A stretch of 64,000 nucleotides of DNA from Acanthacorydalis orientalis (GCA_034766995.1 CM068313.1:57852377-57916376); one strand, 5' to 3'. Shown: positions 11,990-24,384, counted from the first letter of the stretch. Numbers and translations are program-made. The notes: generated by a model not told the origin, from the sequence alone.

Positions 11990-13965
11990 TGTATTTAACA
12001 TGCCAAGAAATAATGAATTAAATGAGGATAAAATTCAGCAAATCAGTCGATTGAAATGAGTTATGCCAGTGGTCTACGGACCACCAGAGATCCGTGGGTA
12101 ACATCTGAGAGAGAGAGGTCTAAGAGAAATTTACTTTTGCAAACAAATGTTTTATATTATGGACAGCTTTGAAGAATTACAACGGGCGTTATAGACCTAA
12201 AAGGCATCGTGACACATCAATATACGATGTGCCACGATGTCGAACAACATAATCTTTTTCACTAACTAAAAAATAATTTTGTTGTTTGTTGTTTATTTAT
12301 TGTAATTACAAAAAAGAAGTTTAATGGTTTTGCTGATCTACATTCAATTCTCATAAGTATTCCTGTACCGGAAATACAGTCCTCTCCAAAAAAGACCGCC
12401 GCATTTTTTCAGATAAATATAAGGGTCCTCTGCATTCAAAGACTTGTGGATCGCTGAGTTATGCCATAAGAATGATTCATCAGAAGGGGAAGAGTCAGTA
12501 GAAAAAATAATGAAGAAACGTTAACTGCAACGTATAGACAGGTGAACATCTCAAACCTAATCTGTTAAAAGAGTTATTGGGAGAAAATCTTGGTTTTGAT
12601 GATCCTAAATATCAAGTCCCTCGAAATAATAATGATAAACAGTCGTGTGCATACAAATAGAAGAGACGTATTCGGCGTTTCACATTTCAAAAAAATTCAC
12701 TTAAAGTAAATTTTAAATTAGTGTGCCATTTCTTATCAATAATATCCTTTATATATTGAATTTATATTAAGTTGGTGGCCCTGTGCTTTTATTGTCTTTC
12801 TTCGGAAACTTTCGAGTTAAAGTTTATAGTGACAATTTTATATGCGCAACTTAATAAGAGTTTTTCTCTCTTTAGTTAAATTACATTTCAAATAAGTTCA
12901 TTTTTGTTCTACATTTATAAAGGTGAGAGGTTTATAATATTAGTTTACGTAAAATAATGGTGATTTCCTTGTTTCAAATCAGAAAAAATGAATCGAAGTA
13001 ACACTGTACACCGGAGCAGAGATCTCTAATCAAAAAAATAATTTATGAATGAAAAACATACAAGTTTATACAGGTTGTGGTAGGATGTTCTGCGCAAATG
13101 ATATCAAATGTCCTAAAGTCGAAAAGAGGACACAAGAAACGGATAGGGAAGAAGAAACATTTCTAGAAGACGGGGATGTAATTGTTTTAGCAAAACCCAC
13201 TCCATTTAAGAACTCTAACCAAATAAAATAAGAATTAAATCTTTCAAACTGCACTTCATCAATTATAAAGATGATTATTAATACTAATTTAAAAACTATG
13301 TCCCAAGAAAGGTTCCATTACAGAATTACAGACAAATGAAGGAGAAGTCTGATAAATTAAAAATCGTATTATATAATTAACAATATGTTCCAAGACATTT
13401 ACGTTTTGAATTTAAGTCTCAATATACTACTAAGACCATCATACATGGAGGATGTTGAAATATGGGTTGAATTTGTTTATCATGATGTGGAGTTGGTCCT
13501 ATTTTCTGGATCAAAGAAAAAATGATTGCCTGTATTTACGTGGATATTTTAATGAATATTATGCTTCCAATTTCGTAAGATTAAATGTCTCTAGAACGAA
13601 CCTTCATGCAAAGCAATGACAAGTCAATGATTCAAAACATAATTTTCGAAAATCTCAAATTTAGTTTCGGGAAAATAAAGTAAACGTTATGGCCTGACCA
13701 CCTCAATCATCATATCTAAATCAGCTTGAGCGACTGTGGATAGATGAGAAAAAATATGTTTATGTAGTGAAGCCTCGGAACAAGCAGCAAATATACGAAA
13801 CCATTCTCTCAGCTTGGTCAGCGATTCCATTTGAAAGATACCAGCAATTAGTTAATTCAGTGCCTTATAGATGCCAAGCAATTATAAAAAATAAGGGTCA
13901 CAATACTAGATATTACTTAAGTTTGAAGTAATTGTTCTTGTATTTTTTTCCAGAGATTTCCATTT
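11990..13965 (+). mobile_element. Tc1-family transposon relic, interrupted
   Basis: The 5' part begins near 11999 with MPRNNELNEDKIQQ, the usual style of a Tc1 start. It continues after the hAT insertion in a frame reading EMSYAIRMIHQKGK. The 3' part (13280-13930) gives, in shifted frames, NKQQIYETILSAWSAIP, YQQLVNSVPYRCQAIIKNKG and HNTRYYLSLK, the normal Tc1 C-terminus. The catalytic core between about 13440 and 13740 is full of stops. The stretch 12690-13270 fits poorly and may hold other inserted DNA. Inverted repeats were not found. The relic is clearly inactive. Confidence 0.72.
12067..12456. mobile_element. hAT-type MITE inserted in the Tc1 relic
   Basis: A 390-base element starts CAGTGGTCTACGGACC. 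Its right end, reverse-complemented, reads CAGCGATCCACAAGTC, so the terminal repeats pair with a few mismatches. It is flanked on both sides by the exact 8-bp duplication AGTTATGC (12059-12066 and 12457-12464), the size made by hAT transposases. Removing the element plus one duplication rejoins a Tc1-like reading frame. No transposase is encoded, so it was moved by an enzyme supplied elsewhere. Confidence 0.85.
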
Positions 13966-14589
13966 TAATAAACAGTTCAATTCAGTATGTTTATATAAAT
14001 GATTTATTATAGAGCAGAATTTGTATTTTATTTGATTTTAAATAAATTATGACGTAATAAGTATAAATCTTCCAAAATTAAAATATCAGTTTGTGTTGCT
14101 TTATGGATATTTTTATCGTTTTTCTAATTGCATTCAATCACTCATATTTTCATACACACGGCTGCACTTGATTCATTTGGTCCTTCAGCAGCATATGAAA
14201 AGTTAAAGATAAAAATTTCGATTGAAATAAAAACTAAAATTCAAGAATTTAACGTAACATAGTTTAACATAACATAATATAACTTAGGTTTTATCAAAGA
14301 CCAGGTAATTGTACGAAATCTAATAATATATTTCAAAATTTTATTAAAATGGGTAAAGTGAAGACCAACTAATAATGACCAGGAGGTCTCTCCCTGGAAG
14401 ACGACGAGAAAATGATTAAGGGGTGGAACATGATTGTAATAGATATGTCATGGTTTAAAATTTATTATGTAATAAAATAGACGGCACCTAAATAATTATT
14501 TAGTTCTTCTGACCATTCTGTAAATGTTCACATGTATTCTTTTAACACAAGATAAACAGCATTTGTTATATAAAATCTATCTATCTATA

Positions 14590-14652
<63 letters not shown>

Positions 14653-15270
14653 ACATAAGATCATGTATTATATAAGTAACAACTTCGTGCAATAAATATT
14701 TTATTCGAAACAGTATTTTAATTACTTACATCTAGTTAAGTTGATGAAAAGGAATGTTGAAAATAGTAACTAGTATATTTTTAATTACAATAATTTGTAT
14801 CGAACATATTTATTCTTATTGTTCATGAAGTAAGTTACTTAATATATTGTTATAACTTCGTTCTAAGCCCAAATTAAAAAAAATTCTAAATCAGAATGTA
14901 GACTATAATTTTTCATATTACATAAACAATAAAAATAAAAACAAAAATTTCCACCTACACAAAAATACAATTTTAAATTCTATTCAAAAAAGTGTATAAT
15001 ATATATTGGCGGAATTTAAAAAAGCTCATATATTTCCAACCATTACAAACCTAAAATAGGGTACAAATGAAAAAAATATTCAGCAAACAGTATGAAAAGC
15101 ACATACAACTTTTCCAATATTAATTCGAATTGTTCTTGGAATATTCTACAATTGTCCGTTGGAAAGCAATTTCCCATTGAAAATTCCTCTATTAAAAATA
15201 TTTTTTGGCCCGAAAATATAACGTGAAAAAGTCAAATAAAGTATTTACTCTTTTCATGAACGGCAAAAAA
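13966..15270. other. AT-rich sequence, nothing recognised
   Basis: Contains a compound (TATC)n(CT)n(AT)n microsatellite at about 14577-14645 and no supported gene. Confidence 0.6.
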
Positions 15271-15760
15271 CCGAAAGAGAAAACAGCGTACGAAAATAAC
15301 ATATTCGTGTAAATTGGATAGGTAAGGTGAAGTGTGTGTGTATGCGTTGGTGTGTGTAGCTGTTTGGTTGTGAGTGCGTGTATGTGTGTGTCTAGTTAAC
15401 CAGTGGATCCGTATGCATAAGATCGTTATTCAAAAAGTAATTTTCCGGACAGGCCATAATCGTTTCATGAGTGATAAAATTCAACGAATTTCGCACGTCG
15501 ACGTGATAACAGTATAACTGCTAACCGACCGACGATCAACTAGAACAGGGCGAGAACACCCTCGTATGTCATTGTTTTTAATTCGCGAGCACCCGAAAAC
15601 ACATCTCCGTAAAATGTTCGTCATTTGCAAACAAACTTACTTTGAGGGTAAGAAAAAAAACACACGTACACTGGAGTATTCTCCTTGCGCTATTTGGTTA
15701 AACGTTAGAGTGCGTATCGATAATGTTATTGTAGAGGGTGTGAGATAATATAATGTACGT
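15271..15760. other. unique GC-richer block with (TG)n tract
   Basis: Less AT-rich than the flanks, with several CpG sites around 15490-15560 and a loose (TG)n run at about 15335-15395. A 60-codon frame at 15566-15748 has no recognisable match. It may be host regulatory or untranslated sequence. Confidence 0.3.
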
Positions 15761-16415
15761 TATTTACTTTTAAGGAAAATGCACCGTTGTTGATATATTC
15801 TTCAAAGTCATAACGTAAACAGTTTTAAGAGAGGATTATATCCATTAATACTCTTATTTGCTTTCTAAATAATAATAAAAAGGAAAAGAAAAATTAAACA
15901 GCTTACACATAAATTCAAAAAAAAATATTTTAAATAGAACTTGAATATTCATTGATATATAAAATATTTCAATAATTAATGATATTTGTGTATAATTATG
16001 AGAACATAAATATAAAAATATCTTTACTGTTTTTTTTATTGCCAACAAACAACATTTTTTCTATTTAAAACGAAATTAATTGGGAAAATTTATAAAATAA
16101 TGTTGTAAAAAAAAATTAAAATTACTAAATACTAAAAAAAAATATTAAATGCTATTTTTGAGACAACAATTAGAAAAATTGAATGTAAATTAACATTTAT
16201 AAATTAATATCAACATTTTTAATAAAATAATTATATAACAATGTAAAAAAACATGGTATTAAATTAAATGTTCTTAAAATGTTAAAAGGTTACTTGTATT
16301 TGCATCTCAATTACTTTTTTTCTTATTTTTATAAGTAAATACCTGCAATGTAACTTTTTTCGATTTTTTGTTATCTAGTATTAATACATTTAAGTAGATT
16401 TATATATTTATTACA
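15761..16415. other. AT-rich sequence, nothing recognised
   Basis: Low-complexity A/T runs only. Confidence 0.6.
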
Positions 16416-16416
16416 G

Positions 16417-17100
16417 TGGTACCTCTACTTACGAACTTAATTCGTTCCAGTCCAAAGTTCGTATCTCGAAAAGTTTGTATCTCGAAACCCAGTTTTCCAT
16501 TATATCTTACGGTAAATTTATTAATTCGTTCTCAAACTTACAATTTTTTTTAAGAAATGCGTTTGTATCCAAAATATATTTTTATTATTTATGAGATTTT
16601 TGGTTTTACATGGTTTTTAAAAAAATATTTTCTATAAAAATGCTGCCTACGATGATTCCTTTTTTCTTTTCAGTGAAGAAGGTTTGAGGAAGCTATCCAG
16701 CGTTGATTGACTGTCGCTTTGTTAACACTCTCTTAAAGTGATTAATAACATTGTCATTAAAAATATTGGCGGCTCTAGAGACGACGTCTTGGTTTGGATG
16801 CCACTTGCTAACCATCTCTCTTAATTCGCTCCAACGTTACAAGATTTTTTTACGTCATTTGCTTTAATAGCTTCTTTTTTGTTGCTATCCTCTTAGGCCT
16901 CTGAAAACGTTTGCTTTTCTTCCTCATCCTTTTCTTTTCCCTGCTCACTTCTTAACTCCTGTAGCTTTTTTTAGGGTTTTTAGAATGATACAGCGTATCT
17001 TAAACGTTGCGCCTTGACAAAACGGACAAAATCTTCACTCTTTAATAGTTCATTCAAATCGCAATTGTTTCTTCTAATATACTCTTTATTTCCCAATTGT
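16417..17100 (-). mobile_element. pogo/Tigger-type element remnant
   Basis: The left end, after TA, reads CAGTGGTACCTCTACTTACG and continues with TTCGTATCTCGAAA repeats, the style of pogo/Tigger terminal repeats. Inside, the minus strand gives ATVNQRWIA (near 16704-16730) and ASGIQTKTSSLEPPIF (near 16758-16805), like the C-terminal tail of Tigger or jerky-type transposases. The DDE core was not recognised, and the other terminal repeat was not found. This is a worn 3' remnant. Confidence 0.6.
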
Positions 17101-17189
17101 GTGGTACCAAATTTTTAAGTAATTTTTTTCTTTGAAAAACCCATAGATACAAGTAAATTTACCGAATATGGGGTGATAAAAATCGAAGA

Positions 17190-17757
17190 GTGATCGTTGA
17201 AAAGCCACTAAATAGAGAAACTGAACTGATCGTAATTGGAGAAACATACTGAAAAATAATAATCAATTTTAGTGGGCCGAATTGGATAATATTGATCTGG
17301 AGGACATGTTGTTCCAGTAGGAGGAAGTAACAAGTCACACAGCTGGTGAAACAATTAATTTTTTGAGGAAGAAATTTCTTGGTCGCGTTATATCCAGAAA
17401 TGAAGACATGTTGGCCACCGAAATCACACAATTTAACACCATTGAACTGTTTCCTTTAAAGTCACGTTAAAGAACGTTTGTAAATTAATAATTCTATAAC
17501 AATTTCCGACCTAGAAGATGAAATCCGAAGAATAATTGGTGATATAGAGCCTCAGTTGTTCAGGGATATTACTGAAAATTTCAACAAAAGAATGGTTACC
17601 TGTAAGAAAGCACGTGGCGGTCACACATAATATTATTTTTCATTTATAAATGACATACATTTAACTGTTATTTACAATAAAGGAACATAAAATTTCAGGA
17701 CAAATTCTGTGTTTTGTTCCAAATTGAAAAATTGTGTCCTTATTGGAAAACTTTGTA
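17190..17757 (+). mobile_element. mariner-superfamily relic, FQQDGAT lineage (copy 1)
   Basis: Broken frames give NIDLEDMLFQ, SHTAGETINFLRKKFLGRVI and, one frame over, WPPKSHNLTPLN. The family normally reads LEDMWFQQDGATSHTA and WPPRSCDLTPLDFF. The second catalytic Asp has become Glu and the third Asn. Counted on the family pattern, these two Asp are 41 residues apart, which fits the DD41D branch; that count uses my memory of the consensus. The 3' end (TGTGTCCTTATTGGAAAACT) matches the end of the copy at 43.1 kb. The N-terminal half is missing. Confidence 0.75.
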
Positions 17758-17878
17758 AATTTTTTTGCAAAAAATCTACTTTAAGAAGTAAATATGTCAA
17801 GTGGAAAAAATGTGTGCATTAGTATAAAATTATAGTCTCAAATTTTGATTACATATATTTGTTTGTGTATGTGTGAGC

Positions 17879-17956
17879 TAGGTTGGTAGGAAAATAATTG
17901 CGGTTTATGACCGTTAAGTCCATAACAAAAGACACGATTATTTTCCTACCGGTGTA
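17879..17956. mobile_element. 78-bp cecropia-type mini-element (two ends only)
   Basis: The left side reads TAGGTTGGTAGGAAAATAAT and the right side, reverse-complemented, reads TACACCGGTAGGAAAATAAT. These are the same terminal repeats as at 22.6 kb. Only about 20-30 bases lie between them. This is a mariner reduced to its two inverted repeats. Confidence 0.8.
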
Positions 17957-17964
17957 ATATGCAC

Positions 17965-17965
<1 letters not shown>

Positions 17966-18003
<38 letters not shown>
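17966..18003. repeat. (AT)n microsatellite
   Basis: About 38 bases of TA dinucleotide immediately after the 78-bp mini-element. Confidence 0.9.
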
Positions 18004-18007
<4 letters not shown>

Positions 18008-18528
18008 CATAATACATATGTATGTTTATATAACTGTATCAATAAATATATGCATATATAAATCATCATTTTTATATGAGTCACAACTGTCATAAGAACA
18101 GGTTTGTCTTATAAGTCTAATATCATGAAAGCGATTTTTATGTAATTTTTAAGAAAAATTATCCTGCACTCAGATTATACTAAATAAAGAAAATACATTT
18201 TCGTTCCTTTTAATTGAAACTTCGTCTGAACTGGTTGACTAGTTGCTAACATTTATATTGAATACTGTCTAGCTACATGTCTACTCAAAATGCTAGTATA
18301 TAAATCTCTAGAATAAACACTCGGTGGTTGTTTGGTTTGCGTTTAAGCAAAAATAAATAACTCTCTAAGTCATTTATTTCTTCGATTTATATTCTCTTTT
18401 CATGCTCGTTGTATATATTTTTTTACTACAGCATAAGTTTCATTTGATTGTTATAGCCAGTTTGTTATAATACAGTTATAAAATGTGTAATGATGATTTC
18501 AACACAAATATTTTATAACAAATTTATG

Positions 18529-18533
<5 letters not shown>

Positions 18534-18573
<40 letters not shown>

Positions 18574-18586
18574 GTATGTATGTATA

Positions 18587-18632
<46 letters not shown>

Positions 18633-18692
18633 TAGATATGTACGTATGTATATTTATATATATATATATATATAAATATATATTTATATAGG
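18534..18692. repeat. (AT)n microsatellite, interrupted
   Basis: About 155 bases of AT repeats with GTATG and GATAGATA interruptions. Confidence 0.93.
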
Positions 18693-18889
18693 GTTACACA
18701 AAGAGAATGGGGGGGTTTGAATAGTCAAAACTTATTTTGTCCCAGTGTTTTTTTCTCTTCTTTTCAGAATTTCATTAATAAAACTTGGAAAATTTGTCAT
18801 TGTCATGTACATGATGGTACAACGTAACAAAATAATTTAATTTTATTTTGAAAATTATCGTTCAATTATTTTGATAGTGAGAATTTTTC

Positions 18890-19500
18890 ATTTTTTTAAT
18901 ATTCGAACAGGACCACTGGAGACATGATTAATTGTTTAGTTACACGTTTTCGACAACAAGGTATAGTTAGTAACCGTCCAGGATCTGAAAGACATCGTTC
19001 GGTTTTAACTGAGGAAAATATTTAACAAGTACAGGAGAAGTATTGAGTAAAGTACTAAAACGTCAATCAGAAGACGTTCAATTCAACTGGAAATATCTCG
19101 GAGGTCACTGTAGAGGATTTTGGATGTATTAAAAATATTCTCATGTAAAGTGCAGCTTGTGTAATAACTAAACAACAGATTATCCATTGACCTCATTATT
19201 CAATTCGTTTTCGCCAACAAGCAGCAGAAAGTAATGAATTTATTCACAATTTTATTACGAGTGATGAAGTTCATTTCCACTGAAATGGATTCCTGAACAG
19301 ACAAAACTGTAAAATAAGGGCTGCATAGGATCAAAGAGCACTTCATCAGCGATAAATATACCCACTTAAGTGTACTGCTTGGGGTGGAATAACGTCCTTA
19401 AGGATGATAGGCCCTTATTTCTTCTACTACTTTAACTTATTAACTTGGAAATTAACCAGTGAAAAGTTCAAGAATGTATTTTTTTGTGGTGGGTATTTTT
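18890..19500 (+). mobile_element. mariner-superfamily relic, FQQDGAT lineage (copy 2)
   Basis: Shifted frames read RFRQQGIVSNRPGSERHRSV, then FITSDEVHFH, NGFLNRQNCKIRAA and LRMIGPYFFYYF. These match the middle of the FQQDGAT-type transposase, where the first catalytic Asp sits in SDEAHFHLNGY. That Asp is kept. The sequence breaks off after the GPYFF block, so the second and third catalytic positions are missing. Several stops are present. Confidence 0.75.
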
Positions 19501-20140
19501 TTGAAGCATTGACGGAATTCTATGTCACATCCATTATAAAAATCACAATGGCGAAGACAATTAATAGAGACAGGAAAAAGTCTTTCTGACTGCAAAAAAT
19601 AATACTATATTTTTTTTATTATCTGTATTCAATACAAATAAATGAAAATGTCTTTAATAAATAAAAAAAGGGATTAGTCAATGAAAAAATCAGCCCTTTG
19701 TGTGACATTCCTTGAAACACTTTAGCACACATATTGACATTTAGCAAACCGGTCAGCAAAATCTTTTTGTGTGCCTTAAACGATTCGTATAACATAATTT
19801 TCATCTTAGAGCAATGTACGTTTTTGAAGAATTGCTTGAAATGTAGTCCAAAAAATGACTTTCTATTAGCCTGGATGGCGCAAGTTTTAAATACGGGCGT
19901 CTTATATTAGAAGATGAAGTTTGTATCTTACCTCTATACATTTGAACATAATTTTGGACTATTTCTAAAAGAAAATCTATTTTTTTTCATTTTCCACCAT
20001 GTCTTTTGTACAGTATAAATGCGTTCAAACAAAACAACTCGATCAAATGTTTATCAAATACATGTTTATGAAGTCGTTAACGAATGATCTCAAATTTTCC
20101 AAATAATGCAATAAAATAATACAATAAAATGTTGACTATA
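19501..20140. other. AT-rich sequence, nothing recognised
   Basis: Short frames occur on both strands, but none resembles a known family. Confidence 0.5.
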
Positions 20141-20141
20141 T

Positions 20142-20308
20142 GTTTAATAGCCGATGAGACCGCCATTCACCTCCTCGCGGAATGTCCGGCATGGGATAAT
20201 TTAAGGCGACGATGGTTTGGGGAGTTTTTCCTCATCGCAACCGAACTAGGGTCTATAAACTCGGGCAGGCTGATAGGCTTCTGGAAGGAAGTGAGACTTC
20301 CCGAGTAG
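20142..20308 (+). pseudogene. C-terminus of a non-LTR retrotransposon (LINE) ORF2
   Basis: The frame reads ADETAIHLLAECPAWDNLRR, then SINSGRLIGFWKEVRLPE, and a natural stop at 20306-20308. The ETxxHLLxECPAW pattern is the conserved Cys/His-type tail after the reverse transcriptase (or RNase H) of jockey/I/R1-like LINEs. Everything upstream is missing, as expected for a 5'-truncated insertion. About 150 bases of less AT-rich 3' UTR-like sequence follow. It is the only retroelement coding match in the window. Confidence 0.75.
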
Positions 20309-20779
20309 TTTTGATCAAGTCGAGGGAAGGCATAATGAACCTCGAGTTTAAGTGCCGGGAGGTAGGATAGCTTTCTAAAAGATTCATATATTCTAGCCTG
20401 TCTAGGTAGATGAAGTAACTTTCTAGTGTTGTGACTTTTCAAATTATTTTCTACATATCTGCCCCCATTCAGCTACTTAAAACAATAAAGCTAATCGAAC
20501 TAGATATTTACATAATTTTATGATTGTTGTGTAATTACTAATTTTTATTTTAAGTAACAAATCACATAGACCTGACTTTGGAATGCAATATTTACTTTAG
20601 ATTTTAAATATTTTTAAGCGTCTATGAACAATTATTTTGTTGTAATTTAAATATCCAAATGTGTGTATTTATTTACGATTCCTATTTCTTCGCTAATATA
20701 ATTGAATTTTGTATTCTTTTCGAGTTTACTACCTTTTATCATTATTAATATTTTGGTATTAAATTATTGGGTAACTTCC

Positions 20780-21118
20780 ATTTACAATTGCGTCGGATGA
20801 ATTAAGTAGTCTGGTGAAATTGTTGTCGGTCCTAAGCCCCGGATGAAGGAGGAAGATTGGAAGGCCAGATTAGCACCCTCCATTCAGCAAAAACAGAAAA
20901 ATTATCATGGAAATCGTAAGATGGCTCGGAACAGGAATTACATAGATGATAGGATGAGAGATAGCAATTTGCCAAGTTTGTAGAAATGGACGAACTTCGA
21001 AAAAAAATTACCTGGACGACAACTCACGAGATGAGCATAAATCTGGCAATCATTATCCACCGAGCTACAGTGAGAGTAAAGCATCAGGAGAATTCTCCCA
21101 GCTTAATAATAATAATAA
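20780..21118 (+). mobile_element. possible LINE 3' end with (TAA)n tail
   Basis: A less AT-rich stretch ends in TTAATAATAATAATAAG (21103-21119), the type of tail found on I- and R1-like LINEs. No reverse-transcriptase motif is present. It could be the 3' UTR of an element related to that at 20.15 kb, but this is not shown. Confidence 0.25.
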
Positions 21119-21433
21119 GTATATTTTGGTTTTACCTATATTTCATGTTAATTAGTTTTTACGATTACATTTTTTTACGAAGTTACTTTTCTTGTAGAGT
21201 TATTTCATTACTGGCTGGAATAGCAATAACAAAAAATTTACAAAGTATAGTGACAAAACATATCCGTGAGACTTTCGTATTCATACATGTTAAAGAGTTT
21301 TTTTACAGTTCTATAGTTAAAATATATTTAATTACATATGAACTTTTTTTGCAATAAAATACTTTAAGTATGAAAAATACAATTAATTTTTATGGAATAT
21401 TCACATCTACTATTATGTATATAAAAAAAATAT

Positions 21434-21468
<35 letters not shown>

Positions 21469-21762
21469 CATGTGTGTGTGTGTGTAAGAGTGCCGTAATA
21501 GAAAAAATCTCTCATAACGAGCACAAATACATTATATAGAAACACAGTATTGGTTGGTTGATTTGATGCAAGATTTGGTGTTGAAAGTGTTGAAGACATC
21601 TTTAGAATGAACTAGAGCGAACATGTCTTTGAGTATAAATCACAAACATACATGTATTGCCGTTCATATATATATATATATATATATATTATATCCTATA
21701 TCGACAACTGTGAATAGAATTTGATAGGTTACATTCGTAACATGCATGCATAGTATACATAT

Positions 21763-21822
<60 letters not shown>

Positions 21823-22592
21823 ACATACTCTCGCGAAACAGTATCAAAGGAACTCATTTGAGGCGTTGAATAGCGCAGGAGGAAGTCAATCTCCAAGTGA
21901 TTCTAGATAAGAAAAACGTTGTGTCGCTGCCAGGAAACCAAAAAGACTCAGCTCCGACGGGAAACGCAAAAGACTCGTATGTGTGCACCTTCTTTTACGT
22001 GTCTACAAGAAGTAAAACGAGAAGAGAGTTCACGTTATTATTATTATTATTGTACGTGGAAAGTTTGTATGATGTCAATGTCAGAGTGTACATTTTTTTC
22101 TCTATGATTTCAATCACATTTCAATATTCAGTGTATTAATGTTTGACAGACAAAATATTCATTTGAAACAAGTAACCCATTCTTATTGAAATTTAATTGT
22201 ATATATATATATATATAGATTGATACGTAGATAGATATTAGTTATGCAGTCCTTAGATATACAATTTTCTGTTTTACTGTTTTTTTTTATTTTTCTATAA
22301 GATAAAAAGGTACATGTATTAAAAGTTGGAGTTGGTTTATTAGTATTTTTTTAATTTTTGTATCATTTTAATACACATTCAACTAATTTATCTTGAGATG
22401 ACTTTCTTCTTGCAACAGAATTTTCTGATAAAAATTATGTGACAAAAATATTTTTATAAAATTCCCTTATGTCATTTATTTGCAGTAACATAAAGTTCTT
22501 GTTGAGAATAGATGTGACACATCCATTCTCAAAAAGACTACTTTCAAAAGAAAATAATTTCTCAAACTTCCTCAAAGAAACATAGAATATTT
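21119..22592. other. microsatellites and unique sequence, no supported gene
   Basis: (AT)n tracts lie at about 21436-21475, 21667-21690 and 21775-21812. A less AT-rich part at 21845-22110 has two overlapping short frames (80 and 62 codons) and a (TTA)n run; neither frame is recognised. Confidence 0.45.
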
Positions 22593-23155
22593 TATTAGGT
22601 TGGTAGAAAAGTAATTGCGATTTATGACATTCAAATTCATATATATTTTTCTGAATCAATAATTAATATTATTTCAGAACAGTTGGATGACTAACATCTA
22701 ACTTTTGTGCAAGCTCTCGAATTGTTGTGCGAGGTACTGATTCAACTTCATAACGCCTTTAGTTGGTCGTTATGAACTGAAAAATAATGCCCGCGGCCTT
22801 TTTTAAAGCTCTCGTCCTCAGCACGAAATTTTTGGAACTACCATTCCACCATACGTTCCTTAACAATACCCACACCAAAACCATCGATTAGATTATGACC
22901 AGTTTCTCTTGCTTTACTTGCTCTTTTTGAACTCATAAAAAATGTTCTTATTTGCTACTTTTCCATTTTTAATTCAATAGGTCAATTTATCGCAAAATTT
23001 TAATTAAAACCAAAGTCGCTGTTACCAAAATACAGACCGAAAATTTACTTTAAAATGATATTAACATGAATAGGATGAAATGACACGTTCATTGAAAAAA
23101 ATTAAAATTTGAATTCAGAAAACAAAAATCGCTTTTTTTCCTACTAACCTAAATA
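22593..23155 (-). mobile_element. cecropia-type mariner, internally deleted, both ends present
   Basis: The left end reads TTAGGTTGGTAGAAAAGTAA and the right end, reverse-complemented, reads TTTAGGTTAGTAGGAAAAAA. On the minus strand a worn transposase N-terminus begins near 22937 (MSSKRASKARETGHNLI) and continues through GVGIVKERMVEW, FQKFRAEDES and FSVHNDQLKAL. The code then stops after about 90 codons and meets the far repeat. The catalytic domain is deleted, leaving 560 bases. Its sequence is close to the first element of the window, which has the same VHNDQLKAL block. Confidence 0.85.
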
Positions 23156-23229
23156 TCTTCATATAATATTCCACTTCTTCAATGCATAAATTGATTTCAT
23201 CACAATTAATTTTACAAATTATAGATCTA

Positions 23230-24268
23230 AAGGAAAAAAATTCATGCTTTGAAGATTTCGACATTACAAGTGCATTGAAAAATTGTGGGAAATTTTTGTT
23301 TTAAATTTTATTAGTCTTACCCAAGGACAAACATGGTTTCAACGATTTCGGTCCAGAAAATATAGACTTGACGAGGAAGAAAGCTCAGGACGTCCTCAAG
23401 ATTTTCATAGTTAGGTCCTGCAAACACTAGTGGAACAAAATCCTAGTTCAACGACAGAAGAATTAGCCAAGAAGTTCAAATCAACACATTCAACTATTTA
23501 ACGGCACTTGAAAATGATTGGTATGGTTTCTAAGCCAAGTGAGTGCATTCCGCACTAGTTATGGGACATTAATTTAAAACAACATTTGCACTTCTAATCT
23601 ATATTGATTACAAAATGATTCGTTTCTAATTAGAATGGTTACTGGTGATGAAAAATGGATTGTTTATAATAATATTAAACGCCAAATACAATGGGTTGAC
23701 CGCATTGATACATCATCTTCAACTGCAAAAGGGGGGCTTAATTCAAAAAAAGGTAATGTTATCCGTTTGGCGTGATATGGAAGGCATTGTCCATTACAAG
23801 ATATTATCAGAGAATCGAACCATCACAAAAGAGTTTTATTATGAACAACTGGTACATTTAAAACAATCCATTGATGAATAACGGCCAGCCTTAGCCAACA
23901 GAAAACACGTAATTTTTCATAGCGACAATGCCCAACCTCACATAGCACGTGATAATTTGAATGGGAAAATATGATTCATCTACCATATTCTCCTGACCTA
24001 GCACTATCGGGTTACCATTTTTCCGAAGTCTCTAAAATGACATTAATGAAAAACAACTTAATATAGAGAGTGGTGTCCAAGGGAACTCGACTCTTTCTTT
24101 AATGCAAAGCCTAAAAGTTTTGTAGTCAATATATGAAAAATTTAAATTAAGATTGAAAGGATTTATAAATAAACGGAAAATATGTTTGGATCAAAATTAA
24201 AATGATAATTTTGTTCGCTGTTTCAAAAGTTACTTTTAAAACCCACATAAATTATGGGTCACCCAATA
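23230..24268 (+). mobile_element. mariner relic, mellifera-type
   Basis: Broken frames give WFQRFRSRKYRLDEEESSGR, SSTTEELAKKFKSTHSTI, RHLKMIGMVSKPSECIPH, VTGDEKWIVYNN, SVWRDMEGIVHYKI and FHSDNAQPH. The first and second catalytic Asp are kept. The third region reads LALSGYHF, so that Asp is Gly. The right end (ATTATGGGTCACCCAATA) is a worn form of the end at 40.0 kb. The longest intact piece is a 78-codon frame at 23645-23881. The 5' side abuts the cecropia element. Confidence 0.82.
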
Positions 24269-24384
24269 CTTACATAAAATTTAATAAAATTTCTCTAAAA
24301 GAGGCATGTAAAATATTTTTATCTCTTTAAGGACCTGTCTCTTTTAGAGATCAAATAAATTATTCTGTCAACAAAAATACTCAT

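Noticed and set aside
13049..13231. 60-codon acidic frame (DREEETFLEDGDVIV)
   Set aside because: No family match and no splice or promoter support; it lies within a poorly resolved part of the Tc1 relic.
20167..20442. 91-codon minus-strand frame
   Set aside because: It is antisense to the LINE C-terminus, which has the recognisable code.
22595..22620. TTAGG words as possible insect telomere repeat
   Set aside because: They are single copies within mariner terminal repeats, not tandem arrays.
24292..24350. Inverted repeat TCTCTAAAAGAG / CTCTTTTAGAGA
   Set aside because: Each half is itself almost palindromic and short; no target duplication supports a mobile element.
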